NCBI GenBank assembly: GCA_030248195.1
Contig: JASAND010012457.1
Span: 94,494 to 158,493 of the forward strand
DNA length: 64,000 nucleotides
Direction of reading: 5' to 3'
Origin: Trissonchulus latispiculum
Lineage: Eukaryota; Nematoda; Enoplea; Enoplida; Ironidae
Shown here: positions 1 to 10,635 of the stretch, piece after piece
How the letters are laid out: each line of letters starts with the position of its first letter
Position numbering within the stretch: position 1 is the first letter of the stretch
Made by a program: the position numbers and the translations under genes
The notes under the pieces: model-generated
Told to the model about the DNA's origin: nothing
Database searches by the model: none
What the model saw: only the letters and a program-made list of their open reading frames with translations

Positions 1-763
1 ATTCGATATCTTTGGAGTTGTAAGTTGTGTATAGCGCTGACCAGCGAATTGGATTTTGAGTATTTTCTGTGAATCGAATTATCCTTACTTGTATTGTTCT
101 TAGTGCGGTAGCTTGTAAATCTGTGAATCGTTTTTGCCTGGTACTGTTCTTGTTCGCTCGTCTGATGGTTAATTATTTTATCTTGAGTTAAAACTTGCCT
201 GGTTTACTTGATCTAAATTGTATGTTTGTGAATGTTAGTTCAAACCTGATAATTTGTCTATTTGAGATAATATCCTTGTAATTTTAATAGAACTAGCAAT
301 TTCACGTCTGGTCTCACATAGGGATTGTTGTATCCGTAATTAGGACTTTAGAGCCTGTAGTGCTACTGCGATCTTTGTCACTGCCGAGTTAGAGTTGACT
401 GTATATGCAAAACTTGACAATTTCTGAAGAAGAGGTACCGGCTCAGACGAAGTGAAGAGAGCTTAATTTGAGTAATACTGCATTGTAATAATCAGGGTTA
501 TTCTGTGGGTTGGAGGCATAAGTCCCCTGGAAAACAGAAAAGACGTTAGAAAAATAGTGCTCTAGAGAGAAAAAGTGAAATAGTTGACTAAAATTAACCC
601 TCAGAAGCCCTATTTTATTACATATATAAGTAAGCACTACAAAGCAACTACGGTAATAATATACGACAAAGTATGCATATACAAACGTAATGAGCCAATG
701 TAATGTAATTATTTCTGTTTCTCTTTTATCCCCAACGAGAAATAGAAAAAGAATGTGCTGTCT
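1..763. other. AT-rich stretch without a recognised gene
   Basis: No reading frame with recognisable protein similarity, no splice-flanked exon and no clear repeat was seen on either strand. It is probably intergenic or intronic. Confidence 0.5.
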
Positions 764-832
764 GTCGGTACGGTGATTCGATCCGGGGATCGTCCGTTTA
801 TGGGACCAAAATGCTAACCGTTGCGCGGGGCT
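764..832 (-). repeat. tRNA-like relic, possible SINE head
   Basis: Read on the minus strand, the segment has a D-arm-like block (GCGCAACGGTTAGC), an anticodon-loop-like block around CCCATAA and a B-box-like block (GGATCGAATCACC). These resemble the two internal RNA polymerase III promoter boxes of a tRNA. The acceptor stem does not pair well, so it looks like a tRNA pseudogene or the head of a tRNA-derived SINE, not a working tRNA. Confidence 0.35.
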
Positions 833-860
833 TAAAATGAAGTGTTATAGCAACTGGGAG

Positions 861-1806
861 GGTTTATTCTGACTTGGTCCACATCTGATTTGGGCCACAA
901 AATTCTGTTGGTCAAAGTTCACTGCACTTTGTCCAATTAAAATTCAGTTTCTCTACACGTGTTTGGTTTCTCGCCCTTTTACTTGTGTACTATTGAAATA
1001 ACGGAAACATGGTACGTGTAAAAGGACACCTATTATTCTAACAAAAAATAAAAGATTAATTGTTAATTAATGAAAGATTAATAACAAATATATACGTGTA
1101 CACATCTTTGAATTAATTGTTCGAATAATACTCGGTTAGTTTTAAGATAAAGAAATTAAAAAAGTTTAACTTTTACAAGATTTCAAGTGGAAACATCACA
1201 AATAATAAACCTAGACTTTAGAAACTTTAAAATATTTCACTTGAAATTTCATGTTTATACACCAAATGCTTACTAAATTCTTTCCTAAAAATAACGCTTA
1301 GACAATCGACAAAAAAGTCTAGTCGCGAAGTTTGACTTAACCGCTTATCCCAACTGTCTTTCTAAGGGCAACCATTTCACTGAACGAAGAGAATTTTTTA
1401 GAGGAATTAAATATGACGTGGAAAAACAGATCATAGAAAAGCTTTCCGTGCTTTTGTTTCTCTTTTATTCATTAATTAAATATTTTAAAGCCTATTATAA
1501 TAAGAAAGAACGACGTATATACGTAATTTGTCTGTTATAAGAAATTACAAACGTGTTAGATGCATAACATAATTAGTAAAATATTTTGCTAGTTACGTTT
1601 AGTTGTTTTCACTTTTCACGGTTTATATACATGGTTTTAAATTGGAAAAAATTTGCGCGTAACCCTCAATATAATTTAATTGGGTGGGTTGTAGGCGGAG
1701 TTTCTACTAGACAAATCTACACACGTTTCTATTGGTCAACAATGTTTACATTTCAGTCAATCAAATATGTGGCCCAATTCAGATGTGGCCCAAGTCAGAC
1801 TTAGCC
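861..1806. mobile_element. hAT-like non-autonomous DNA transposon, 946 bp
   Basis: The ends are imperfect inverted repeats of about 40 bp that share CTGACTTGG(T/G)CCACATCTGA. They are flanked by an exact 8-bp direct repeat, ACTGGGAG, at 853-860 and 1807-1814. An 8-bp target duplication is typical of the hAT superfamily, although P and a few others also make 8 bp. The AT-rich interior encodes no transposase, so this is a deletion derivative or MITE. Boundaries are firm; the superfamily is inferred. Confidence 0.7.
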
Positions 1807-1814
1807 ACTGGGAG

Positions 1815-2340
1815 TGGCGGTGTGTGCTTAGTGTGCTAAGTCAAAGTGTTGATATGTATGTGTACACGTGCTACGCCGCTATGTATTCTACGTATATATA
1901 GGCTGTTATATATTGTGCGTATGCATGTATACGTGTATTACTATCTTTAGTGTATGCATATACCTACAACGTACGAATGATTACACTTACTATATAAGTT
2001 TCTATGTATGCATATGTGTGGAGAATTTTAAGGGCAATTTTTAAGCATTGCCCATATAACCAAGGGCGGAAATGTAAGTTTTATTTTACAAATTATACTT
2101 TTTAATTTGATGACATGTAAGGGGTAGCAATTAGGCAAAAACAAATTAGGTAGTTAAGTTTTTGACACTTTTTCCTCAAATTTGAAAGGGGGTGCCTTAG
2201 TTTAACTTTTATTTGCAAATTAATCCCTTAATTTCTACACCACCTGTGCATATTGCTGAAACTTTTTCACGCTTCTATTCGACTTTCACCTGCCCTAACT
2301 TACTTAATTTACTCAATTCACTCATTCCGTTTCATCTTTC
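1815..2340. other. No gene recognised
   Basis: AT-rich sequence with runs of TATA/TGTA words and no supported coding or RNA feature. Confidence 0.45.
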
Positions 2341-2349
2341 CCCGCATTG

Positions 2350-2729
2350 CAGAAAAACGCCCTCCTGGGCGGAGAACTGCAACGAAAAAGACGAGTGCCA
2401 AGATCATTAACTAAAAAGTGGCACCTAACTCAAACAAGGGAGGGGCTCGTAATAAAATTAATTCTTAAATTAATTTATATAGATGAAAGGCAAGAGGAAG
2501 AAAGATTGGATGAAGGGCAATTTAAAGAAGACCTAAGGCCGTGTTTGCGGCTGCGATTTTGCGGTTACAATTTAATTTTTCCGATTAAAATAACAACTGA
2601 TTCCCTTTAGTGTGAAGCGAAACTTTTGGCACTGGGGAGGGAACAACAAAAGCGCACCGCACAGTTGGCGGAAGCTCTGCTGGCGCATTGCCTTTGGAAA
2701 TTAAATGCTAAGTTAGACTTTCTGTTGGG
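2350..2729 (+). CDS. Possible coding exons of an unknown gene
   Basis: Two blocks look more coding-like and GC-rich than their surroundings. The second, 2611-2729, follows an acceptor-like TTCCCTTTAG and ends at GGAG before GTGGGT. It translates to an Ala/Leu/Lys-rich helical stretch containing REQQKRTAQLAEALLAHCLW. The first begins after CCGCATTGCAG near 2350 and encodes a basic stretch (LQRKRRVPRSLTKKW). No family is recognised. They could be exons of a plus-strand gene or transposon relics; the join between them is not established. Confidence 0.18.
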
Positions 2730-3065
2730 AGGTGGGTACCTGAGTTGGGCCTCCAAATATTTCATTCTATCCAGTCCAAACCCTACCTTCCTTTATATTC
2801 GGGTATTTTAACTACCTGTTCCTGCCATATATTTTATCTTATCCGATTGTCCTATCCTATATATTTGACTAACCCTTCCAGGAGTCCGATTAAGAAAAGA
2901 TGAGTTTTAACATTCTTTGTCATGTTGTAATTACAATTTCAGAAAATAAGTTTTATTAAATTAGATTAAATCACTACACGAAAGCTAGTTTAGTTCTGAC
3001 ACCGGCTGAATTCTACTGGGTTTGGTAATGCTGGAATATGTGAGAATTTGTCTTGTACGATGGTG

Positions 3066-3222
3066 TAGTCTCACCCAGGCACAAGTCTCACTGAGGCACA
3101 AACAGTCTCAGCCAGGTACAGCTAGTCTCACTCAGGCACAAGTCTCGCTGAGGCACAAAAGTCTCACCCAGGCACAAAACGGTATCGCTAAGGCACACAG
3201 CAGTCTCACTGAGGCACAATTA
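3066..3222 (+). repeat. Left minisatellite terminus of the MULE-type element
   Basis: About eight degenerate units alternate between GTCTCACCCAGGCACAA and GTCTCACTGAGGCACAA, with 1-5 bp spacers. The same units occur in inverted orientation at the other end of the element. Confidence 0.8.
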
Positions 3223-3605
3223 TCCAACAAACTAAGCGTACGTTATGTATTTACTTTAACTTATCTTTAATTTGAGCGTATGCCAAATAAAAAGCAGGTA
3301 TACAAGGCGACAAAATATACAACTAACTAAACTGAAATTTTCAAACAATCAATCTCATACAGTGATTACAGTAAAATAGTATATCAATAACAGTATATCA
3401 ATAACAGTATAGCGATTACACTACAATAATTAATATGTGATTCTGTTAACCTAAACGATTCTGTACATAATCGAGAAAAGCTAAGATTTCCGTATCCATT
3501 AACAAATGATACTTCGATGATACAAAACATCGTAGGTCGCTTGGGTTCGGGACGGCAGAAGGGCATGGACAGCAGGAACACATTCACCATTGCGAAATCC
3601 AAACA

Positions 3606-5059
3606 CTACGTAAAGTTGAGCGAATGGGAAATCTGTTGGTCGGTACTGAAATGTGCCATCAGCAATCCAGTGCTCTGACTATCGGTTGACGTGGATCCTT
3701 CCAGGGTCATTTGAAGGCGCTGTGGAATATCATCAATGGAATTGATTACAGGATATTTTTGACTGTAGGAACGGTAGAACGAGGGCTTCAAACTCTTGTA
3801 AGCTGGGATCTGATTTTCCACCGACTCCCGTTTGTTATGATCGTCTCCATGAATTCTGGCCACCTGAAGCAGAAAGCAAAATTAAGTAAGAGATTAACAA
3901 AACCAAATTACAAAAATTTTCTATTTCATTAAATTTGTTTGCTATCCGGAATTCTTAATATTGTCACCATGTCACCATTTTTTCTTCGTCACTGTTAGCA
4001 TAGCTTTTCTGTGCATGGTTTCAAACATGGTGCATGGTGATTGTGCAACTTGTTATGAGAAAGTGCAAAAAATTCGTTGATAATATTGAATTATGAAAAC
4101 AGTAATATCGTATTACTTTCTCAAATACTTCCTGATATGCTGGACGAGGGCGCTTCCCATGAGATTTGATTTCCTCCTTAGCTTGCAGTTTTAGCTGAAA
4201 TGCTTCCACCGTTTCTGCCATCTCGGGAATGCAATAATGAGGATTTGTGGGATAATTTGGATTTGACATCATTCGTCCATTTTGTACCGTCAGCAAAGGA
4301 ACAGGTGGCTGAGCAGGATTTTGGCATTTAAGTTTATGGCAATCTGAAATTAAAAAACAAACTAAGTACAAACTTTACCTTTATCTTTACCTTACTTTAC
4401 CTTTTGCGATACAACTATCTAATTCATCACCACAGAATAGAGAAGGTTACGTACTGAATCTGTTCTGGTTTCTCGATCCAGCGCTGGGAACCCTGGCACC
4501 CAGCTGCGCGATAGTTTAATAGCTAAACACGCTTTCACTTTTCTCCGATTTTGAATGTCATAAACGAAAGAGTTGGAGTTAGTTAACAGCAAAAGCGAAG
4601 AAAAATCTATTCAACGATTAAGTTGCATTACTAACGATTACTGTAAAAATGCATAAAAGCATTGCAGCCGTAAATTAGCTCCACACAGCGATTTGCGCAA
4701 TCATATCAGTTCATTATTTAATGTATCAGCTTAGCATATTCAGCAAGGTTCTGTTGCGCAGTGAATATCGCATCGGTCTTTTAATCCGAAAACATAGGTT
4801 CGAATCCTACCAGAACCATAATTTTGATTTTTCAGTTTACAAATGTTTAACGAGCTTAATCTTATAGTAAAATTAGAAAACTTATTAAATAAAGTATATA
4901 CCACTTACATGAGCATTTCCAAATTGATTTTTCATTGACGGCGCGTCGTTTTAGCGTAAACACAAAAGTTCTTCCTGGATTATTTTCAGATGAACAAAGA
5001 ACTGCGGTTCCACCGTACTTTGTTAGACCTAGCTTTGCAGGTCCAAAATCAACAGCCAT
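3606..5059 (-). CDS. FLYWCH-type zinc-finger protein, three exons
   Basis: Exons 4909-5059, 4117-4343 and 3606-3863 join in frame through GTAAGT and GTAATA donors and TTTCAG and CTTCAG acceptors, giving 211 residues. An aromatic/basic run (RTFVFTLKRRAVNEKSIWKC) is followed by a CxxC and, about 35 residues later, the paired HYC motif in NPNYPTNPHYC. This W-C-C-H-C arrangement is that of FLYWCH zinc fingers, which bind DNA and are often linked to Mutator-like transposases in invertebrates. The C-terminal half is polar with no known domain. The start at ATG 5057-5059 just precedes the domain; an upstream exon is possible. The gene lies wholly inside the transposon, so it may be element-borne. 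Confidence 0.65.
4747..4818 (+). tRNA. tRNA-like gene, anticodon TTT (Lys-like), possibly pseudogene
   Basis: The 7-bp acceptor stem pairs perfectly (GGTTCTG with CAGAACC), followed by discriminator A. The anticodon loop is CTTTTAA, and the T-loop region GGTTCGAATCC is a perfect B box. The D-loop lacks the usual GG pair, and the last anticodon-stem pair is T-T. The body resembles elongator tRNA-Met more than animal tRNA-Lys. It lies antisense in intron 1 of the FLYWCH gene, inside the MULE-type element. It may be a real tRNA, a mutated one, or a SINE head. Confidence 0.5.
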
Positions 5060-5240
5060 CTCAGAAAACTGCAGTCAACTAACTGATACGACTTACTTAC
5101 ATTACTCAATTGTTATTTAAAGACTCAAAAGGTCAGGTTGGCGACTGTACTCCTGTTAAAACTGCAATTTTACATGTTCGGTGTTAATATAAAAGTGAGG
5201 ATACATAAATTAGAATTTAGATTGAGCGTCTTGACAAAAA

Positions 5241-5408
5241 ATCCTTTTGTGCCTGAGTGAGACTAATTGTGCCTGGGTGAGACTAATTGTGCCTGGGTGA
5301 GACTATTTGTGCCTCAGCGAGACTTCAAATTTTGTCTCAAATTTTGTGCCTCAGTGAGACCACTTTGTGCCTCGGCGAGACTATTTTGTGCCTGGGTGAG
5401 ACACAATC
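5241..5408 (-). repeat. Right minisatellite terminus of the MULE-type element
   Basis: About eight units of the type TTGTGCCTGGGTGAGAC form the reverse complement of the array at 3066-3222. The outermost unit ends next to the target duplication at 5409. Confidence 0.8.
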
Positions 5409-5418
5409 TGTACGATGG

Positions 5419-6250
5419 CTGTGCGTCAAAACGCTTGTTTTCTTTGTAACTTTACGGCAAATCATATTAAATTGGTCTATCATACCACCATTGGTCATAT
5501 CACTTGTTTTCAGAAACAGCTATACCTTAAACGTTCAGTCCTTCCCTTAAGGCATTTACTGTAACGTAAATGAATCATAAGTTCATTGTGTATAGAATTT
5601 AACTGAATAATTGAATTAAACGTCTAACTGAATTGCATCAGGTTACCCGCAGCAACTCAGACTCAAAATTTCCGAATAATCATAATTTATATATCCAAAT
5701 CTAATCTAATCCGTTTTAATTATAAATAGAATTCTATTAATCTATGTACTTAGCATGTTTCCAAAAACCCGTCTAATTGCATTAAATTGAGATTCTCGCA
5801 CTTGTAGGAATAATAATAATACGGGCAGACGACTACTATATATTTATATGAAGTAACTACTCTATTGCAGCTATCTACAAAAGTGTGGACAGGTTTGCGC
5901 TTATCTCTAATGTGCCTATCTCTATCTGCCGGACAGTTGAACGGTAATGTTATGAGTGTTGTTTCTTCAATTTTAAATCAGTCTATATATAATTTAATTA
6001 TATAACTCAATATAATGTTGTATAATTTAATTCCGAATAGTCGACCAAGCAATGAAAACTATATGCCATGCGTACACGTACATGCGAAGTATAGATACTC
6101 AGAATATGTGCGGTGAAGATACATAAAATGAAATAACTTTATGGATGCACTGCATAATACATATAGAACTTAATTACTTTAATATTAAGTGTCAGTATAT
6201 ATCGTGCGTATCCGCACCTGAGAGGGAGGCAATGTCGGTGTTCTCTAAAT
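5419..6250. other. AT-rich stretch, no gene recognised
   Basis: Neither strand shows a frame with protein similarity. ATATA-rich words dominate, and no inverted or direct repeat of note was seen. Confidence 0.45.
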
Positions 6251-6261
6251 TTATTTTATAG

Positions 6262-6971
6262 CATGAATGTGAATGGCAATGAAGCCTTTCCTTGGGCCGG
6301 GGGCAGGAGGAAGACCTGGAGGAAGGGGAGCTCCCCGACACCCCTCCAAACCCACCGGCCGGTCCTGCTAGGGTCCCACCACCTCAGTTTTCAAATGTGC
6401 GGTATGCCCTGCGAGGTTTAACCTTTTTAGAGTCACAGTTTCGCGATTTTGAGGCGATCGTGGCTAGGGAAGGAATGGAGTCCCCTAGGGCCCACCTCAA
6501 AGTTAAATCAATGATGTTGACCTGGGATCGTGTGGACTATAGAATAAAATGGGCAACCCTGGACAAATTCTATGGCCCAGGAGGTAATCAGCACTAAGAA
6601 GGAACTGTTGAGGCTGTAGTTTAGTGTATAGAGAGAGTGAGGGTTATAATATTTGGCCTATTTTGTTTAGATTGAACTGTAATGAATCAACAAGCGCCCC
6701 CAGAAAGCCCCACTGGCCCCGGCTATATTTGTGGGGACCATCCAACCGGAGAGCCGACTTGCTGGCTGGCCACCCCCAGCTTTTAACTGCGCGATTAATG
6801 TGCAAAATTAATTTGTGGCACCTAGAGTGGGCCTTACAGCGCGGTCGGAAAGAATCTGCTGAAAAGTCGACCCAGCTTTTAGCAAATAACTTGGCTAAGG
6901 TCCGAGAGGAATTAGAAAAATTAGCAGATCAGGAGATAGAGGGGGAAGAGGGTGTGGCCTTTTCCCACTAA
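6262..6971 (+). CDS. Unrecognised coding-like segment (two reading frames)
   Basis: A GC-richer island holds two open frames. The first (about 6283-6597) encodes an acidic, Pro-rich N-terminus (EEDLEEGELPDTPPNPPAGP) and then a mixed alpha/beta-looking stretch (NVRYALRGLTFLESQF). The second (6624-6971) encodes a basic/acidic helical C-terminus ending EELEKLADQEIEGEEG. An acceptor-like ATTTTATAG precedes an ATG at 6263, in another frame from the first block, so a frameshift in the G-run near 6297 is possible. No family is recognised. It could be a transposon ORF1/gag-like remnant or a host exon. Confidence 0.25.
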
Positions 6972-7505
6972 GAGTTTCTAAAATTTTGTAAATAGTTTAC
7001 TGTTAGTTGAGATATTTGGATGCTGTGGCAGAGTAGAAATACTTTCTTAATAAATTCTTTCCGGGCGAAATCCCTGTCCCCCTTCTAGGTCTGATTTCTT
7101 GTCGCGGAAAAGGAAAAGGTTAGCAATTTCTATTTTGTAGCACATTCAATCGCTTTTGATTTAATGGTAAAACTTGAACGTAGGTATTTAATAATTGTAA
7201 AAGTAGAAGTGTAGAATAGGAAAACCGACTTACGGAGTTACATGATATGGGTGCATTGGCCAGCGCGACGAAAAACAAAGATATATATATGCCGTGCGTA
7301 AAAGTAGTTTTTGCGTAATTCTAGAATTACGCAAAGATTTTTGCGTAATTCTAGAATTAGCAAATGCCTTGCGTAAATGTTCAAATAATTGCAAAATTTC
7401 CGTTTCATTCTCGAGACTGCTTTAAAATAAAAATAGTGCACTTGCGATTTGATTCACCAAATTACTAGAAAACTTGCCACTTGTTAACTACTCACAACAC
7501 TTGCA

Positions 7506-8221
7506 ATGGAAGAATTGGCTCGAAAGTTTCTTGACAAAATCGAACAGTCAGTGCATAAAGGGTCCTACACGTTGATGACAGGTGATCAACTGAGTCAACT
7601 GATCGTGGAAACGGAAAATGCCAAAGCCGCAACAACAAAAACTCCAAAAGCTATGGAGCTAGCTAAAAGCTAGCTAAAACTCCAAAAATTTTGCAATCTG
7701 ACAACGGTAGGGAATTCTGTGCGGAAGTCATTCAAGAGTTGCGCAGTATGTAGCCTCAGCTTGTATTGGTCCATGGCGCTCCCAGACATCCACAAAGTCA
7801 GGGCAGCATGGAGCGAGCGAACGCGGATGTAGAAGAAATTTTAGGCAATTCGATGCGTGAAAATCAAACTACAAAATGGGGCGAAGGTCTAAAATTTGTG
7901 CAGATGATTAAAAATGATTCCTATCATCGCGTCATTAAACAAACTCCATACCATGCTGTGTTTGGATCGAACATGAAAAGAGGGATACAATCATTGTTTC
8001 CTTCTGGAGATGTGTCTGCTGAAAATTTGGAAACTGAAGAGGACCTACTGATGTTTTCTGAACCAGATACAGAAACGACGACAGAATCGGAAAGTAGTGT
8101 CACAAGCTCCGATACAACTTCGACCGAAACTAGTCAGCACCTAGGTCAAGGCTATCGCAAATGCACGCAAATGCAACTGCATGGAAAGAGATTGCCAGAG
8201 AGAAATAAATACCTTTGTTGA
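7506..8221 (+). pseudogene. Integrase (KRBA2/GIN-type DDE) relic
   Basis: An N-terminal piece starting at ATG 7506 (MEELARKFLDKIEQSVHKGS) is followed after a deletion by the second half of an integrase core. It has a LQSDNGREF block with the second catalytic Asp, then VHGAPRHPQSQGSMERAN with the catalytic Glu, and a typical downstream region (YHRVIKQTPYHAVFG). A TAG stop at 7750 interrupts the core, and the HHCC and first-Asp region is missing. The match is to the KRAB-A-domain-2-like integrases common in invertebrate genomes, which derive from Ginger/GIN elements. The C-terminal Glu/Ser/Thr-rich tail ends at 8221. It is not functional. Confidence 0.7.
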
Positions 8222-8343
8222 AAAATTTGAAACAATATTTATTTCAAATTAAATAATTATAATAAATTAAATTGAGCCTGGCAAATTGTTACAGTCAAAT
8301 AGGATTTAATTTTAACTGAAGTTTATAATTTTTTAACAATTAA

Positions 8344-9538
8344 GGGGGGGTCACTTTGGTCAAAAAATCCATAGTCACGGATTTCGCTCATTTTCACACA
8401 TAATATGCCCCCATATGTTCTTAAAAACAAGACAAAATATCAGTGTTCGAAATCAAACTGTGACAGAGTTCAAAGCTGTAAAACTTGAAAATTCCGGTGA
8501 TGAGCCCTGCAAGGTCAGGTGGAGACCGAACGCGGTCAAGAACAGGGTGGACCAATACACCAAATTAAAGCCTTTACTAAGGTAATATTTTAGTACAGAC
8601 GCGGTTCAAGAATAGCTATCCTGGCGTTCACAATGCATACTTGAGTGATGCGCTGACCTAACTTTGGAGAACTGCCCACTATAACTTTTATCATTTTATC
8701 TTGCACAGACAGCATTTTAGACCCATAGTTCTATGAGAAAGGTTGCTCCTTGTTCCACTAGCTATCGATTGATACCCAATTTGTCTAAATTTGGAAAAAT
8801 TTAAAAATTGGCATTTTCCACCTATAAAGATCAAAGGTGCCGCCACAGTAGCATGTTCAATATTGACGCATTTGTTTTGGCCACATTATGTGACAGACAT
8901 GGATGTATTAATCTGCCAAGTTTGGTGATTTTTTGCCACATCATAAGTGAGAAATTATCAAAAGAAAGTGAAAATTATGAAAAATGGCCATTTTTACCAA
9001 AATTTGCTGTTTTTGTGGCAAGTTTTTTGAGCTTACTATAGTCGATAGAAACTTGCAAATACTTTCATAAGACGTGTTTTTATACGTAGAGTGCAGCTAT
9101 TATTGGCCATTTCTGTAGATATTGCCAATCGTTCAGGACAAGCAAAAGAGTATTGTTGGTCCTGTTTTTCATAGTCCAAAAACGCTGGATTTTCCGAAAT
9201 TCTGACTTTAAAAATTAACCAAAAATCAGCCACTCAACAGAATTGCACCAAACTAGATAGCCGCACTCTACAATATGTCCTTGGCATATGTGGGAAGTTT
9301 CAGCGCTGTATCTTTCATACAGCGAAACATTTTTGTGCCACAAACTTTTTAACCTAACTTTTTCATTTTCCTATGTTTAACACATATCAAGGTCACCTTT
9401 GAAGAGCTCTACAGAACACAAAAGCAATATTACGCAAAACGCACTTGTCTTGTTTTGAGAACCCATGGGGACTACAAAATACGTGAAAATGAGCAAAATC
9501 GGAGATGGTCGAAAAATCGGCGAAAAAGTGACCCCCCC
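8344..9538. mobile_element. PIF/Harbinger-like MITE nested in the Ginger-like element
   Basis: The ends are G7TCACTTT on the left and its inverse on the right, with inverted similarity reaching about 65 bp (including the shared word GCTCATTTTCAC). A 3-bp direct repeat TAA flanks it at 8341-8343 and 9539-9541. TAA-type 3-bp duplications and G-rich ends fit PIF/Harbinger. No transposase is encoded. It interrupts the 3' part of the surrounding element, so it is younger. Confidence 0.6.
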
Positions 9539-9625
9539 TAAGCAACAATCTTTGCGTAATTCTAGATTTACGCAAGGCGTTTGCGTAATGCTAGAATTAC
9601 GCAAAAACTGCTTTTACGCACGACA

Positions 9626-10635
9626 TATATAATTTAACAATATACAACTTAGTTCTCCATATATCTAGGATATATATATATATATGACTTATAAAAGACT
9701 GTTTCGGAGTTCTGAAGTTCATTACGGAAACCTGTGGTTGTCGAGTCACGGGGTCAGGGCGGCAAGAGCGGCGGACCTGCATAGATGTTGCTAACTGTTA
9801 GATCACTCACAAAGTCTCAAATGCTGCCGACCATCGGGAGACTGCTAGAGTTTTACTGGTTGCGTTTCCTTCGAAAGTAGGAAGCCCAACCGCCGACCGT
9901 GGCACTCCTGCCTCTTCGGTTGGTCTTTTAGCACATCGCAATTGGTTAGGGGTGGACCAGCCCGTCGGGGTCCGAGAAGCGAGCTAACTTACGGTATCTT
10001 ATTGCAGTTGCCTCACTGCTGTGCAAGCAATCCGTGTAGCCAAGCCCTAGGCTCGTTGACTCAAGACTCTGTGTTGAAGTGATAGGCTCAGGACTCCGAA
10101 CAGACAGCAACACTTGAAAAATTATTCAATTTTCCAAATTAGATTGTGATTCCCCAAAACTCTAGGTTTACATTTAATACCCTAAGTCTACAACACAGTA
10201 AAAGCATAAAACTACAAAACGCAGAATATATATGATAAATATAATAAATCGATATTCACTAAATAAATAACTTTCTTTATAATTTTCATAATTTTGATAC
10301 CAAAGAATTAATTTTCATTTTAAACATAAAATACTTTAGCTGTTTTACGTATTAATTTCTACACCTGTGACATAAGTTTAGTTAAAGTAAGTTTTAAGGA
10401 AATTAAAGTATTACAATACTAAAAGCAAAAAAGCAGCAAATAACTACTTCGACAACAAGCTCCTAGTCCACACTCCGCAGAATTAAGACAAAAGACTTCG
10501 TCGATAATAAAGAGCTTAATAGTCCAATAAAGGGAGTTTTCATAAAACTTGTTTGTATCAAAATTAGGTTCAGAAGTAGCATTTCATCACTAGCATGAGA
10601 TGCAGTCATAACACTGGAGGGAATTGAGGTATCTG
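9626..10635. other. No gene recognised; GC-richer segment 9720-10110
   Basis: Most of the stretch is AT-rich and featureless. The segment 9720-10110 is clearly GC-richer and could be part of a degenerate retroelement or non-coding repeat, but no family, RNA or frame could be supported. Confidence 0.35.

Larger units (their letters stand above)
3064..5408. mobile_element. Mutator-like (MULE-type) element carrying a FLYWCH gene
   Basis: The 2.35-kb element is flanked by an exact 10-bp direct repeat, TGTACGATGG, at 3054-3063 and 5409-5418. Its ends are long inverted repeats, each built of about eight short units of the type GTCTCACCCAGGCACAA. Target duplications of 8-11 bp and long terminal inverted repeats are typical of Mutator-like elements. 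The interior has no transposase; it holds a three-exon FLYWCH gene and a tRNA-like sequence. It is therefore either a non-autonomous derivative or a Pack-MULE-like carrier of captured DNA. The borders are seen directly; the superfamily is inferred from duplication size and terminus architecture. Confidence 0.7.
7290..9625. mobile_element. Ginger-like DNA transposon with integrase-type transposase relic
   Basis: Inverted ends begin TG(C/T)CGTGCGTAAAAG and are followed on both sides by palindromic blocks of the type TTGCGTAATTCTAGAATTAC. A 4-bp TATA repeat flanks both ends, but the left flank is an AT run, so the duplication is not decisive. The interior encodes an integrase-core relic. TIRs starting TGTNR, short duplications and a retroviral-type integrase fit Ginger/GIN DNA transposons. 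About 1.2 kb of the right half is a later Harbinger-like insertion. The element is dead. Confidence 0.6.

Noticed and set aside
3384..3602. 72-residue minus-strand frame inside the MULE-type element
   Set aside because: No similarity, and it lies downstream of the stop of the FLYWCH gene without splice sites.
3054..5418. Possible CRISPR-like array of short repeats
   Set aside because: The units have no regular unique spacers, degenerate freely and occur as inverted termini of a transposon in animal DNA.
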